A DNA stretch of 64,000 nt from Neopestalotiopsis rosae (lineage: Eukaryota; Ascomycota; Sordariomycetes; Amphisphaeriales; Sporocadaceae). The notes beneath the pieces are model-generated. The model was not told where the DNA came from. It saw only the letters and a list, made by a program, of their open reading frames with translations, and did not search any database. Position 1 is the stretch's first letter, and the number at the start of each line of letters is the position of its first letter. This document shows, in pieces, positions 45,257 to 59,268 of the stretch. The position numbers and the translations under genes are program-made. The stretch spans positions 4,092,001-4,156,000 of the forward strand of contig JALGAS010000004.1 of assembly GCA_023078685.1 (NCBI GenBank). The letters are read 5' to 3'.

Positions 45257-47312
45257 GATGTGCGCGTGTGTGTTGTGTCCAATGCTCCCCGAGCTTTCGA
45301 GAAGATTGATACCGTTGATTACACACAACAATGCGCGCGAATCATGAGCGGCGTAATCGTCTCTTTTCTCCCTCTATATGCGGTCTCAGCCCGTCGCAAA
45401 AGAGACATGAAGGACACTCGGCGGCATCAGCCAGGAAGAGCACATTCCGGGGTTTTACCCTCCGTTTTGACTCAGAACTTGTGTTCTGTTCTGTTTCCCC
45501 CGGAAAAGCCACAACGCACGCGGCGGCCCAGCCAGATGCCGCTCTTGGCAGGTTGCATCGACCATAGAATACATTAAAGTACCTGCTGTGTCAATTCGGG
45601 AGCGACGAGCGGCCGTCAATGACTGATGCGGAAGTGGTGCCTCTCAATTCTTTCAATAGATTTGCCTACCTACATGCACGCAAGCCACGAGCTGATCACT
45701 TGGGCCAGCCACTGCAGGTCCTGTACGGTCGCAGGCCAGTAACACAAGTAGGCACGCAGCTGAGTATCGCGGCCATCTCGGAAGTGGCAGCACGCTGTGT
45801 GTTTGTGTGTGTAGTAGTAGCCAATGTGCCTGCCTGGGTACTAATAGGCGGTGGTCGGCAGGCATGCACACCAAAGCTTCTAATATGCTGCCAAGTCCAA
45901 GTAGGTTGGCCACCTGGGCAAGGGTGGGCAGGAGAAACAAAAAGGCTTTACTGCTTTCATGTCTTGTCTTCTCTCGTATATAGCTCTGGCCGATCTATAT
46001 GCCTTCGACTTGATACCGATCGATTTGCTGACGACCCCAAGCCAGACACACGTGAGCCATCATTGTGGAATGCTCAATCTTTGGATCGACTTCGTCCACG
46101 TTCAACCCCATGGGAAACAGCAAACTATTTGGAAATTCCATGGCCAGTGCGAAATGAGACTTGCCTCTTGGAGGATAAATAAATTACCAAGCCAGTAGCT
46201 GCGACCTTGCCCCGCCAGCACTTGGGGAAAGACCATGAGCAACCAATCATCATGGCCTCAAAGCACATTCAAATTTGATGTTGCCTACCTACAAAGGTAC
46301 AACCAAATCCCAAGTGCACTTGAAATCCATACTACTGTATATGGATGTCAACAAGTCGAGACAAAAGAATTTCATCAGCAGTATAATGATGCGTGCCTAT
46401 GTACCTACCGACCAATTCTTGCGAAGCAGTCACCTTTTCGTAATACTCTCGGTCGGTAAATGTTCAAAACTTCGCGACTCGGGCATAGCCTGAACAGCGA
46501 GCTCAAATCGCGAAAAGCACTGGGAAAAACAAAAAAGAAGAGACACCCGGGGAAAACAGACGCGCAGATGGAATGTCCCGCCAAACCCGCCAGCCCGCTT
46601 ACCTTACAGGCAAAGACGCCCCGCCTACAGGGGGACCTTATGCTGGAATCTGAAAAATATGGAGGAATTATGGGGACCCTCGGCCGCTACAGCGATTCCC
46701 GTAGTGCAAAAGAGCTGTAGCGCACGTCATAGCAGGGCTTATCGTAGCTTTATCGCGACTTAACGCCAGACGCATCCTTTTCCCAATGATCCATCGGTCT
46801 CCCATGAGCGATTTTGATTGATTGACTCCGCCAACGGCGCCGGATCCTCGGATGCGCCAGGCGCCTCGCACTCGAGTCGACATTCACTAAGCAAAAAAGG
46901 ACCACAGACCAACGACGACGCCGCAAACTGTCTTTGGATTTTTCTCTTTTCTCTCACCACCTACTCTCTCGTCCTGTGCGCCAGCAGCCGTCTTCAATTT
47001 CCGAGTTGTGGTGCAGCCTGAGCAAAACTCTGTCCAACGTCGCCGCGATACATACTTTCAGGGACCCTTTTCTTCTCCCTGGTAGTGTGCAAAGGAAACC
47101 TTGGGTGTGCGCGATTCTACTCTCCTGAGCACCTTGTCGCTGTTCCAATGTCGCCAGTCTGATCGACCCCGCGATCCTCCGACATATTGTGCGCGCTCAC
47201 CTCGAATCATTAATCAGTCTTGGATAACTCCTCCCCTCTTGGATCGAAACGAGACACTGCCCCGTCCATCGGTGTTGCTAGAGCCCTCGAGCTCGCCCGC
47301 TATTCGCCCAAG
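45257..47312. other. Divergent promoter region, 2.1 kb
   Basis: Between the GH125 gene and the DUF2434 gene. Several short frames on both strands have no domain or splice support. The last 350 bases are pyrimidine-rich and form the likely leader of the DUF2434 gene. Confidence 0.68.
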
Positions 47313-49076
47313 ATGCCCATCTTCGATGCCCGCGACATCATTTCCAATGATCCCAACAATGCCACCGATTACATCATTGGCGATATCCACTTCAACCTGA
47401 CCACTCTGAATTTCTGGAATTATACAATCTATGGAAACGGCACAATATCTAATGGTTCATGGTGCTTTCTCACCTTTGAGCCCTATATTCCGACCCTCCT
47501 CTATCCCAATGGATCCTTCGTCAACAGCACCTGGTGTTACACGCCCGTCAATCCCATAGGCACCCGCGGCAAAATCGGTGTTGCCTTTGCCGTCCTCTTT
47601 GCCGCCTCGCTTGTCTTCACTTTGCTCAACTTGACCAGGCACGGCAAGCTCTATCTTCCCGTCACCAAGAGGTTTGCTCCCATCGGCCGCCGTTGGCAGT
47701 GGTACTGGGCCATCTTCGTCGCCGTGGCCGCCATGATTGGCCTCTTCACTGGCGTCGACGTGGATCGATACTATCTGTCCTCTATCCCCATTGTGCTCAA
47801 CAACTTCTTCTGGTATCTCTTGCAGATGGGAACCATGTGTATTGTCTGGGAGGCTGTGCGGCACTGGGGAAGCTGGATGGAACGGCAGTTCATCGACCCA
47901 AATCCATTTGTCTTGCAGCAGACCGACAAACGGGGCATGTTCGAGCTTCTTATCCCATTAGTATTCTATTTTTGGGTTTGGCTGGTAAGCAGGCAAGCCC
48001 CTTTGCAAGCGGAAATGCTGCAACCATCGCAATTCGAGGGTCCAAAAAGCTAACCAAGAACTCTGTAGAATTTCTTCCTGATTATACCTCGTAACTGGGG
48101 TAATCTCGAGCTCCAACGATCTGATGAGCAGACTGCCATGTTTGCCGAACCCACCGCAACAGACGGACGGTTCAAGGCTGCAACATTTTGTCTCTTCGCT
48201 GCTTGGCTAACCATTCTTGTCTCACTGATGCACTCGTTGCACCACTATGAGCAACGCAGCCGTGGATTTTTGAACCGCATGATTGGCGGCCTCGGCTACA
48301 TGCCATTTAGATTTGTGCTGCTTCTGCCCATCTCCTTGGCTGTCGTCGCGTATCAGGGCCTTGCTGCCTGGGACTTCTCTCTCTCGCCCATGAAACAGGA
48401 AACCAACTACATTGCCATGTATGTCGGCGGCTACCTGCCGGCCCTGTTGATCGTCATGATTCAAAACATTGCCGGCTTCATGAGGCAGAACGAGGACAAG
48501 GCCCTCATTCAGCAGCGCAGAGCACGCGGTGCTACCCTCGACCGCGAACTTGGAATCGTACACAAACCCGCTTGGTGGAAGCGAGTTAATGGTGAGCATA
48601 CCGAGGGAGGTATGAGGAATGCCATCCTGCGTAACGTTCGTGAAGTCGGCGGAGGACGCGCTACCGGACAGAAGGTCGAAGCTGCCGTTGCAATGAGGGC
48701 CCAGGAAGCTGAAGCAGCTCAAAACGCTCAGCCTATTGAAATGAACGAGATGAGACGCACAAACAGCATTGCCAGCAGCATCAGGACAGGTGCAAGTGCT
48801 CCGCCTCCCTATACCCCGTACGGCGGAAGATCGGACCAGCGGAGATCAGATCGGACGATGCAGGCTGCGGCAGGCCTCCTATTTCCCAACGCAGAGGGGA
48901 CAACGACTACAACAAGAACAACAACATCAACAATAACCACAGACAGAGGAAGAACTACCACGGTATCACATGCAACACAGCAGAGGCCGGGAACAAGTGA
49001 AAGAAGCAATAGCACTCAGAGCGGTGTTTCTCTGGACGGTCAGCCTCAGCAGATTCGAAGTATGTTGGACGTGTAG
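47313..49076 (+). CDS. DUF2434 multi-pass membrane protein
   Basis: 559-residue fungal membrane protein from exons 47313-47984 and 48069-49076. The N-terminal 85 residues carry several N-glycosylation sequons (NNAT, NLT, NYT, NGT, NGS, NST) and two cysteines, which suggests an outward-facing or luminal domain. About seven or eight membrane helices follow (for example GVAFAVLFAASLVFTLL, YWAIFVAVAAMIGLF, LLIPLVFYFWVWL, FVLLLPISLAVVAYQG, YVGGYLPALLIVMIQNIAGF). The C-terminal 170 residues are hydrophilic, rich in Arg, Thr and Ser. The layout matches the fungal DUF2434 family, which has no assigned function. The start was chosen as the first ATG of the frame after the leader. Confidence 0.8.
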
Positions 49077-52000
49077 ATGAAACCAGGGGCTGCTATCTGC
49101 CAAGATCTGGTGTATCTACTCATACGGGCCAACCACTTTACGTGTTACGACTGCAATACGGCGCTCGGGGTTTTCAGGGCTTACTACTCTTTCGAATCTG
49201 CATCAAGTTTGAGCTTTGCATGTTGTCTCTTTTCATTACAAGGCGGGAAAGAATAAAATAAAAATATTGTTAATGCTTAAGTTCTGAATACAAGAGAAAT
49301 AAGGGCGGACAACATAAAATAAACGTTGAAAGGACTACAAAAAGTTGATGGACTGGCGCCCGCTGCGTCTTACGTGAAAGGGGCTGCACTCTTGTGTGTA
49401 TGGCTTCGGATCATGGTGATCCTGAACTGGATGGTCTCGATGTGATGGCGATCTCCTCGGCCAGAAGATCACTTCCTGTCAATACCAAGCACAAGATAAC
49501 CTTCTCCAGCAATGTTCCAGTCCACCATTTCAAAGTCCACCGGACATTTGTCCTTCATTATCCTTTACACAACCGGCGTCGTAGAGCAGTTGAGGTTCGA
49601 TGGGGTTCAAGATATGAGACAACAATTTGTGCTGCTATGTCAACTTGAGTTACCTGTTCGCTGCTTTCGTTCTGCCTGATTCGGGACTGTTGGTACGTGA
49701 TCTTAGCGTTGGGACGTCTTCAGTGTTCGGCCACCGGCTCAAAGCCGATATTGGCCTCAGTGCCGCAACGGAGCAAGACTCTCTACCTATAGCGGTGGTC
49801 CGGTCGTGTTGTCTCACGGACTACGGTCATGGGTATAATAAGACACCCAACGACGATGCAATCAAAGACAAGGTTTATGTCCACAACGAGGCCCATGGTC
49901 TCAAATGTCAAGGCTCCCTGCGCTTCCCCACCAGGGCCTACGATTCATGCAAAAACTTATTAGGTGTCGGCAATTTGAATTTTGATGTTCTTCTCCCATT
50001 GTCTCGAGCCCATTTTCCTCGAAGTTACCCAACCCCGGAGCAACCCTACTGAAGCTTTCGATGCACATGTGAGAAGTCAAGTGTACATCAGTGGTAGCAA
50101 CTTACACGGCCTTCTTCGAATCAGCACAGGCAGCTTGAGGAACGATCGAGACAAATTTCACAAAAGACGTCGATATGTCAACGCTCATGTGTCACGGGGA
50201 AACTTTTAGGTAAATTGTTGAGGAGCGCAAAGATTGTCTAGCTGGAGCTTGAAGCCTCACACCAAGTTTCTTTTTGATATAGTCCTTGAAAGGAAGCCGA
50301 GGATGTCGAATAGGCCCCGTATCAGCGTATTGGTACATTCAGCTGCAGCAGAATGAAGAGGCAACAAAGGGCCTTGCAAAATATGCCCGTCCACGACGTC
50401 ATGTGCACTCGGATTTTCGATTCCTGCCAGCAGTCTTCTGGTCATAAAAGAGTCTTACTCTATGCTACCCAGATGACACTGTGCACAGCACAGGAGATGA
50501 ATAAAACTGTCTGCTCTGGTAGACATCTATTTGTGGTGAGGAGATCTTTCACAACTCTGATCCACGTTCTTGGGTCAATTTTCTAGAACATGACACATCA
50601 ACAACCTATACATACATAGGATGTGGCTCGAACAAACGGAGCTCCAGGGACACTTGTCAAGGTTACACGACATATGCCACCGGCAATAGAGTATTGATCT
50701 GGCATTGGCTATCGACGGAAGGGCGAGTCATCCATGGTAGCGGTCAGCAAGGTGGACTTGATGCAAAACCACAGACCAAGTAGATACGTAGGCAACAGTC
50801 AAATAAGAATGAATTCCGAATCATCCTTACAATTCTTCATTGATACGAGAGTACGAGAGCCAAATCCAAAAGCGAGTTGACTCTGCTGGAGCGGAAACGC
50901 ATGCAACTGCAAAACTATGTCTGTTGCTATTCTTTGCCTCCGGATATCCCGACATACCGAGAACGAGGGAGGGGGAAAGCAGAGGGAGGGGAAAGCAGAG
51001 GGAGAAGGAAATCATCGGCGATAAGCAGGAGGGGGGACCTGGATTTCGGGCGAATAGAATCGCGATGAGTGCGGTCTTGTGCCTTGCATTTCACGGCATG
51101 ATTGGTGCCGTACCAACTGGCAAAGATGCTTCCCCCCTTGCGGAATATGTCCAAGCAGACGGGCAGGAAAGGGAAGCCATGACCTGAATATGGCTCCTCA
51201 GGGCCCGCTTGCTCGCTGTCGATCGAGGTGCCACATGCGTGTCACTGTATATAAGCAAGAAAAAGAGCCTCGTGATAGTAAAGTCGAGGGGCTTCGTTGG
51301 CGGTCCTCAGCATTGAGCGGATGATGTAGGGGATCACACGTGAGACATTGCCCAGCCGTCAGGAACAAAAAGCCCAGCCCGCGCTACATCCTGCCAGAGA
51401 AACATGTTGCCATTTTATTCGATCCAGGGACTTTGCAATCTCAAGACTCAATAGTATACACTATATAGTGAGTGGGCAAGTGCGCTATGTGGTGAGACAC
51501 TTGGTGTCGGTCCCGATAGGCTGTAAATTCCGCACTGCGTGTGACTCGAGCGGGCGCCTATCTACGTTCCTGTAAGCAAAGCCTCTTCCTCTCCCAAAGA
51601 GGGACGAAAAGTCAAAGGGGGTTGGTAAGGCAGGTAGGGTTCAGTCGAGGGCTGTGAGTCGGGCCACCATGGTGACTGGCCAGCAAGTCCGAGAGACGAG
51701 TAAGCGCATCACGGACTTGGGGGACAGCATGCAGCATTGCAAAAGGCCTTCTAGAAGACATGAGCATGAGTGACCACATGCCGGGGGGTGGTCCCCCCCT
51801 GCGACGTCCCCTGCGTCGGAGCAGAAGCAACAATTGGCGGTGCTCTGTACTAATAGTATCTCGGAGCTACCAACAATACGTGACGTCTACTCCTCCGTCC
51901 GTCTCCGCACATAGGGTATGTAGTTGCACTGCGGAGAAGACTGTAACGTTCCTCGTTAATCGCACGAGTGCCGTTCGAACAAGGCTAAAAAATCTATCGA

Positions 52001-55000
52001 TCACTATCCATTCCGTCGACACGGCTTGCACAGAACGACCAAGGCCGAATTGGGATCTTGTCGAGTCCGCAAAGTCCCTTACACTTTTCTTCTTCTTCTT
52101 GTCCCTCGCTCTACCGAATATGTGTGACACATCTACTATGTAAGATCTGGCTCGTCTGAACATCTCGGTCGCAGATATCATGACCCATGCGTCCGCTGCC
52201 TGCTTGTCAACATGAAACTTGGGGATGCAGGTCATGATTGGCGCCAGAGCTCCTCAAGCCCCCCACGGGGCCATGGCATGGGGAGAAGGAACTGATAGAG
52301 GGGTTTGAGGGAGGGGGGTGGGATATCTAGGCTATTCCCGGCATTCTCGATGCCAAAAAGACTGTTCCCAGAGCCACATGCTGATGAGTCCGCGATTACG
52401 AATCCGCCTGACTGTGCACTTTCTTCGTGTGGTAGGCTGGCTACCTAGCTACCCAACCCACCTTTGTACTCATTCTTCATGGTAGGTGCCGGAAAAATTA
52501 CCAACACAACCTGGGCCATAGATCCGCGGCTCCCACGGCGTATCAACGACACGGGAAGTTCCCTCTGCGTAGCGGAGGTCGCGGGGAGACTGGGCCCGAT
52601 GGGTTCCAGTTCGGCAAGGTTCAGGTCGCTGCATCTTGGCCCACCAATACAATGTTACGCATCTGAGGAAGAGGGATAGAACCGGCACGGAAGGGGCCCG
52701 GCAGGTCTGATAGCTTCAAAAGTTCGGTGGACAAGACAGACAGGCCATCAAGACGATTACTGACTCACTTAAGTTGTTCCTTCAAGAGTTCAGACAATCA
52801 GACATACTGCAACTACACAGTAGCTATCTTTCTAGTCCGGGTGACAGAAGATCAAGAGGGAAGGTTGATTCCAGGTTGTTTCATTAGGGTACTGACCAAG
52901 GCGATACGGCAGGAAAGCATGGAACCCAGAATGATTTATATGCCTTCCACGTCCATGTCATATATCTAAACGCATATTTGAAAGCACTAACCTGCGCCGA
53001 CAGATGAGCCAAGCGTACCTGAATTCCTGTTATCTGGCAGTCAGCCCCAACTGTTTTCTGGCCAGACGCTTCTGCCTCAGATATCTCCCAGTTGCGCCAC
53101 GCTGCACTACAAGCATGTACCTGGCATCAAACTTATCAAACCTATTCGGTACTTCGTACATGACCGACGGCGACGGATGTCGCTTGACTCGAACGACAGA
53201 CAGTATTGTTCATGTAGGCAAACAAGAGGCAGACAGAGAGCCTTTTCTTTTTTTTTTTTTTTTTTCAAAAGGGAGGGGGCCGGGAAAATACCTAATAAGG
53301 CGGCGCTGCTGCAGTCTCCCAGCGTCAGCCCTGCCCATGCAGGCCCGGGAGCTGCAGGTGCTTGCTTGGGTGGCATCGGAATAGTGCAGCAAACACAGGG
53401 ACTCTATCGTTGGTTCCGAACCCAGCAGGTGCCTTAAATCCCCTCTCTCTTTAGAGGTTTCCCGAGCCATGATGAGCATACACATCGTTGCATTTACCCG
53501 TTTATAGAAGGTTATCAATATTTGTATTGACAGATACATGTGAATGAGACTGGTTGATTTTTTTTTGCAAAGCAATGGCAAAAGGAGAGAGACGCAACTG
53601 GAACATGCTTGACAGATTACCATGAACACAATGAAGATGTACAGTAGTGGGTGTTTGCGCGCGCGTGTGTGTATGTGCTGTTTTACTAGACGCCTGTCAA
53701 CGTTGACAAGCAGAAGGCATCAAGAAGAATAAGAAGCTCTCAACGAACCAGTTCCTATTTTACCCCGCGGTGGAGCAGTGTATAGAACAACCAGCAGCCA
53801 GGTACCTGAGTGACAAGGTCAAATATAGATATGCGCTACCTATAGACACTAGGGATATGCTAGACGAGATCGACCGTGAATGAACCGTCCCGTGGCTACT
53901 GCGTCAAAAAGGCCGCCAAGGGTCGCAGATCCCCAGCCGATCTTGTCTTAGCCACTATCGAAACATGTCGTGCCTGCAAAGGTATTCCTAACCTGCCAAA
54001 CCTCTACAGGCCTAGGTCAAGCAGGTGCCTAGGTAACTAAAGTTGGTACCACAGTAGCTTCGAGGCACCTCGATCTGCCAGTGGGAGATATGTAAATCAA
54101 CATTTCACCATGGCTAGGGGCAAACCAAACGTGAATTCACATGCTTATAAAATGGTGACTGACTGACTAACAAAGTGAACTGTCTGACTGGCTGGACTAT
54201 CTGGAGTTTGTTTTTGTTTGTTCGGCGAGGGGCGGCTGAATAGCCCACGAAAGGCTTACTGTCCTGAGGTCATACCTGCGGTGAGCTTACAGCAACACCG
54301 ACCTACTGCTATCTACGCAACACCTTAGACTGTTGTCGCACATTCAAAATGGGCTGGTATTGGCCATCAATCCACAACCCCCCCCTCCCCTCCCCTCCCC
54401 ACCGGCCGAGACTTGCACTGCTTCACAAAAGCCAGAAGCATCCTCCCAAGCCTCCGAGATGGGGTATCTGGCCGGAGGACGGAGGACCCAGAACGATTAG
54501 CGCGCTATGACTTGGGTCTATGAAAGCCGAAAATAATACGCAGGAAGAAGGATCGTTCTTTGATCGGCCACACACATGGCAATCAGTAACAACATAATAT
54601 TCGCGCAGGAAGGCTGGCTGAATTTGAGCACAGGATGTGAGGCCGGCAGGGAGGGGATCCTAATCGGTGGGTGAATACTTCGCAGGTAGGTCGGTAGATA
54701 TTGCTTCTTGGGAACATTTACGCCATCCATCTAGGTTAGTGTCCCATGACAGGCACAGATGGATGGCTTGGACATATTTTGCCCAGCTTTGCCAGCTAGA
54801 TCCTCGAGACCCTGATGGACATCAGCGCCGCAGGATTCAAGTAAAGTTTCATCGGTTGGCAAAATACTTTTTATCACCTGTCTGTCTATAGATTACATAC
54901 TTGCTAGTAATATAAGAGTCATCCATTCAATCCAATACAAACCAACTCACATACTAGAGATGGGGATGAGAGGAAAGAAAAAAAAAAAGATGCTTTTACC

Positions 55001-57749
55001 CCTCCAAATCAAGGTACATACCCTATATTCACTAGTATAGATGTGAGATAGCGTGAGTATTCCATTAGGCGCATGACTATAATAACAGTACATAATAAGC
55101 ACATTAATAATTATGGAGTGCGGTTCGCTACTTTTCCCAGAGGAACCGGCAAATGGCACTCGTCTGGTGCCTTGCTTCTTGCTTTTGACGCCGCGCGCTG
55201 ACACTTTGATCGGCTCGACTGCCCCTCCTTCAGCCCCTCGAACCCCTCTCAGGCGTCGTCTGGTGTTGGGTTGGTTGGTCGTGGTGGTGTGAGATGTCGA
55301 GGATGTGTGTGACGCGACGGGGGTCTTGAGTCTCCTGCCTCCTCCCAACTCCTCACCAACCCGACATGGCCTGGATCGGATTGAACTGGACGAGCACTGA
55401 TTGACTGGCTGCTGGCAGAGAAGATGGGTCCAGCTACCCAGCACCATGACAGAACTCCACAGTTATCTGCAGAGTTGCCCTGGGTTAGCCCTGCACGGTC
55501 GTGGTCTTTTTTGGCTTGGAATATGCGTGGAATATACCTGGCGCGCCTGGGTGTCATAGCAGTCTAGTCATAGTATGTAGCGTATGCCCTGACAACGCGG
55601 GTTTTAGTCTGTCTCCTTGTTGGTCTGTCTCTTGGGATTTTCCCAAGATTTTGTTGACAGGGCGAACTGGCGGACGAACACCAGGAATTCAGTCAGATCA
55701 GCCAGATCCATGGCGCAAACGACGCCAACACCAACACCAGGCACCACCTACCCCTAGTGCACACCGCCATAGCCAATCGCGATTTTTTTTTTCTCTCCTT
55801 CTTCGTCTCTCTCGTCTCTTCTTTGCTCATACACCCTTCCTCTTCTTGTACAAGCTCCACCCACTCAACCACTTGGAAGGCCAAAGGAAGGCAAAGGAAG
55901 ACATTTGCTGGTGGTTTAGCCCCTGCGTGCGTGACGCATCTCGTGTATCGTCGTCCTGCAGCAGTGCAAGGCAGGTAAGGTTAGCTGAATGTGTCTATGA
56001 GTATACGCCTGTCTGACGGCGTAGTATGTCGGCCTTCTTCTTCCTCTTGTTGTTGGTTTATTAGTGCCCATAACATCAAGGACCAGCCCAGCCAGCCAGC
56101 CAAAGCCAGCCATCTAGTTGGTAGTGTCCAGTAAGCAAGGAATGAGCCAGCCAAAGCCAGCCTCTCTCTATTGTCTAATGCTTGCTCGAGAGATGTAGAG
56201 AGAAAGAGCTTAATAGGTAGGTATATGTATGCACTATTATTATTATGTGTCGACCGAGAGACCACCGCCAGCTTGCTGCACCCACATTAATCCAGCCCTC
56301 CATTTTTTTTTTTCTCTTTTTCTCCTTCAACTGTACTTGACCAGCCACGCCGCGCCGTAATGCTATAATATATTCTTATTGGAATACTATACATGGCAGC
56401 TTTCATATTGAGCAGTTGTGCAACTGCTCAATGCTGCCCATGAGGGACGCAATGTGTCAGTATCCGTCAAATGCACCGCAAGACGTAGGTACTGTACTGT
56501 AGTAGAAACCCAGCCAACTCAAAGTGGATTTGTATCCGGGCTGGTCAACGGCATCAACCCCCCAATGAGGCTCAAGCTTAGCATCCGCATGTGAGTCGGG
56601 TACTTTTTAGTACCCAAAGTAGTCTGGGTCACAGGTAGTAGGTGCCTTCAGAACTTAGACAGGACTCTGCTCTGACCGAGGCTTGTGCCCACAAATGTGA
56701 AGAGCGGGAGCATTGAAGATTGAAGCGTCGAACTACTGAATTGGCAGCGCTAAAAAGTGAATCGAAATCATTGCAAGTGTTGTTTAATTTTGGAGCGTCT
56801 CGACCTCAAAATCGGTCCTTTGCCTGCCGGTAACGGTCGGCGGTCGGCGGGCGGCTTCAGTAGTAATACCAATAGCTCTTGCAGCCTTTCCAACGCCTGC
56901 CTCCTGCATTATTTTCGGTGAAAGCCCGCTTGGAAAATAACATCCATGATTGAGATATTGTGCATTCAGAAATGGAAACCCAAGGAAACCGCCAGACCGC
57001 GAAATAGTTGTGCGTGTGATGTATAAAAGTCTTTTCAGATTGTGTACCTATATAAGAAAGAGACGGAGAGCATCGATGGATGCCCTGAGTCGCGCAGCCA
57101 ACTTCAACTACCAGGCGGGATAAGCCTACCTACCTAACCTAGGTGTTTGTAAGTACCTAGGTATGTAAGGGGGAGCAAGGTAGCTACATTCAACCATATG
57201 CGCTGTGCTTAGCTGCATAGTCCACTAGAACTCACCACTGCCTCCTTGCGCTCTCACTTTACATAGTACATACAACGACGATGGCGCCCATTCGTCTATG
57301 TATCTGGTCTGCCATGCCCATTTGTCCGGTGTTGAGCACATGCATCACTTCCAGGCTAGAGAGAAAGTAAACTGGCAACAATATAGTATTTGAGATCCGG
57401 CATTGATGTGTTGTTCGTTCAATGGTGAGACTCTCTCTAGTCGGTCAGGCACGAGTAGCAACCCATGAAGTCAGTCTTAAAAGCATATTGTCCTCGGTCG
57501 TCGTCCGACGATCGTGTACCTGTCTGCGGAGCTGCGCAGCGCACGAGGCAGTCAGTGTACCTTGCGCTTTGTGTACCTTTTTTTTTTTCTTTTCTCCCAT
57601 GCTAACTACAAGCACACCATCAGGTACCTACTTGCGCTTGCGTTGATCGATCAACAGCGTCCTGCCAAGCAAGCAAGCACAAGCCCCTGTCGAGCCAGTT
57701 CGAGGTACATTCGCAGAAATGGATAAAAACATAGATCAGCTCTTGTATA
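49077..57749. other. Gene-free stretch of about 8.7 kb
   Basis: No supported gene on either strand. Frames are short (longest 171 codons, plus 55501-56016; also plus 49627-50052 and minus 54947-55447), composed of low-complexity or Ser/Arg-rich sequence, with no domain and no convincing splice partner. Homopolymer T runs (53248-53265 and shorter ones near 55785 and 56305), a C/T run at about 54380-54405 and two ACCTAGGT palindromes (57137-57144 and 57155-57162) stand out. It could be promoter, non-coding transcript, old decayed sequence or an unrecognised fast-evolving gene. Confidence 0.6.
53248..53265. repeat. T18 homopolymer tract
   Basis: Eighteen consecutive T bases, with a further TTTTC just upstream. 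Length is likely variable and prone to sequencing error. Confidence 0.85.
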
Positions 57750-59268
57750 TAGTACCTCAGTGCCTCAAACTCGCTGTTCTGTCGCCGTACGCACGACATA
57801 CATACTACTGACCTCAGCTAAGCCGCCCAAAGTCCTCCAGAAGTCATCATCATTGACAAATCCATCCCCAATCCTACTGCTCGTCGCGGGGCTCCATCCC
57901 ATCAATCTTCCCCTCCCGAGCCTCCAATTTACATACATACTTCGTACATCCCAATTAATCCCCGTTCAACGCCAGAGGGTGGCCAGCGAGCAAAGTAGTG
58001 TTGACCTAGCCCTCGCTACTGCTAGTTTGTATTATCCCTCTCCTCGCCCTGGCTGAGTGGCTCCTCCTGCTCCAGTGTGCTCCATCAGCGGCTTTTGACT
58101 ATCCCGGGAAGTGACCTGGAATTTTTTTTTTCACTCACTTCCCAACTCTCTGCCCTCCTCTTTCACTTGCTCTCGTCGCCACCTCTTCATCTGTCTTGTC
58201 AGGCTGTCGTTTAGAGGCTCTTCCCAGACAGAAGTTGTAGACATCCAGGACGTCTTCCCACCCTCCTCTGCCGATTATCTTACAAAGGCCATTTGTTCGA
58301 GATAATAAATCGGCTTCGTCATCCCGAGCAATCCGGCTATTGTGCTAGTCACAGTCGGTGCACGCTACTGGCTTGTCGTCATTACTGCTATCTGCAACCT
58401 GCGATCAACCCGGCTTCCGCTTCTGGACCCAGTCCATTCGGTGGTTGGTCTCTCGGAACATGATCAGGGCCTGTCAACGAACCAAAACACTTATGTCCGG
58501 TTGACCGTCTTTGGAAAGGAAAGGGACCAGGAAGGATAAGAAAGAAAAAAAAGTGTAACTCGGCCTCATCTCTGTGTATTCCCGGTCTGGGTCTCTTTTT
58601 TTACTTTTTATTCTCCCTCTCAGCAGCGATTCTGTCTGTCTGTCTTATTGCCCGGAATAGGACTACGGACGGACTGACTAACCAAGAGTCCAAGACTGTG
58701 TGTCTCTCTTGTCATTCTGTCCTCTCAACCAGCCGTCGCACCGCCGCCCTCCTGCCACAAGCCTAGCCGCCACCCCTCTGGTCTGCGAGCAGACCCGTGT
58801 CGCAGCCAAACCCGACCTGAGCTCACCTCACTCAGCCTGCGCCTCTGGACCAAGTGGTGAACTGGCTGATTGACCGACTGACTGAGACCGATTGGAGTAC
58901 ACCTCGCCGCAGGTTTTCGAGGCACAATATTGTCGCCCAGCATCAGCATATGGTGTTTGTTGCCTTTTTTTTAATTCTATTCTATCCCATTTTACCCGAT
59001 CTGTTCGCATCATAGTCGCACGTTTATGGGATTTGCGTTCGAATGAGTTGATCTGGTACGTCCGCTTCTACACTTTGATTTCTTAAAACTCCCCCACGGT
59101 TTCCGACGTTGCTGTCATCGAGACGCTGCTTGTCGCTGTACGTCAAGTTCGGCAATAGGTTGTAGTTTGCTAAATTATTTGTCGATAGCCCGCAACACCT
59201 CCATCCCATCTACTGTTGTGCCATTACATTGTTATCCATCACCTGTCCAGGTCTGGATCTCCCTCAAC
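57750..59268 (+). promoter_or_regulatory. Pyrimidine-rich promoter and leader of the C2H2 regulator gene
   Basis: About 1.5 kb rich in C and T (for example around 58130-58180 and 58600-58760), typical of fungal promoter and 5' UTR sequence. It contains several upstream ATGs (for example 58461, 58494 and 58949) with short frames, and possible 5' UTR intron acceptors such as CTGTCCAG just before 59252. CCCCT motifs at 57910-57914 and 58773-58777 match the type of site this regulator might bind. Confidence 0.45.

Noticed and set aside
49627..50052. 141-codon plus-strand frame as a possible gene
   Set aside because: No domain, no signal peptide, no splice support, and amino-acid composition like random translated sequence.
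55501..56016. 171-codon plus-strand frame
   Set aside because: Crosses T-rich and Ser/Arg low-complexity sequence, lacks a domain and has no splice partners.
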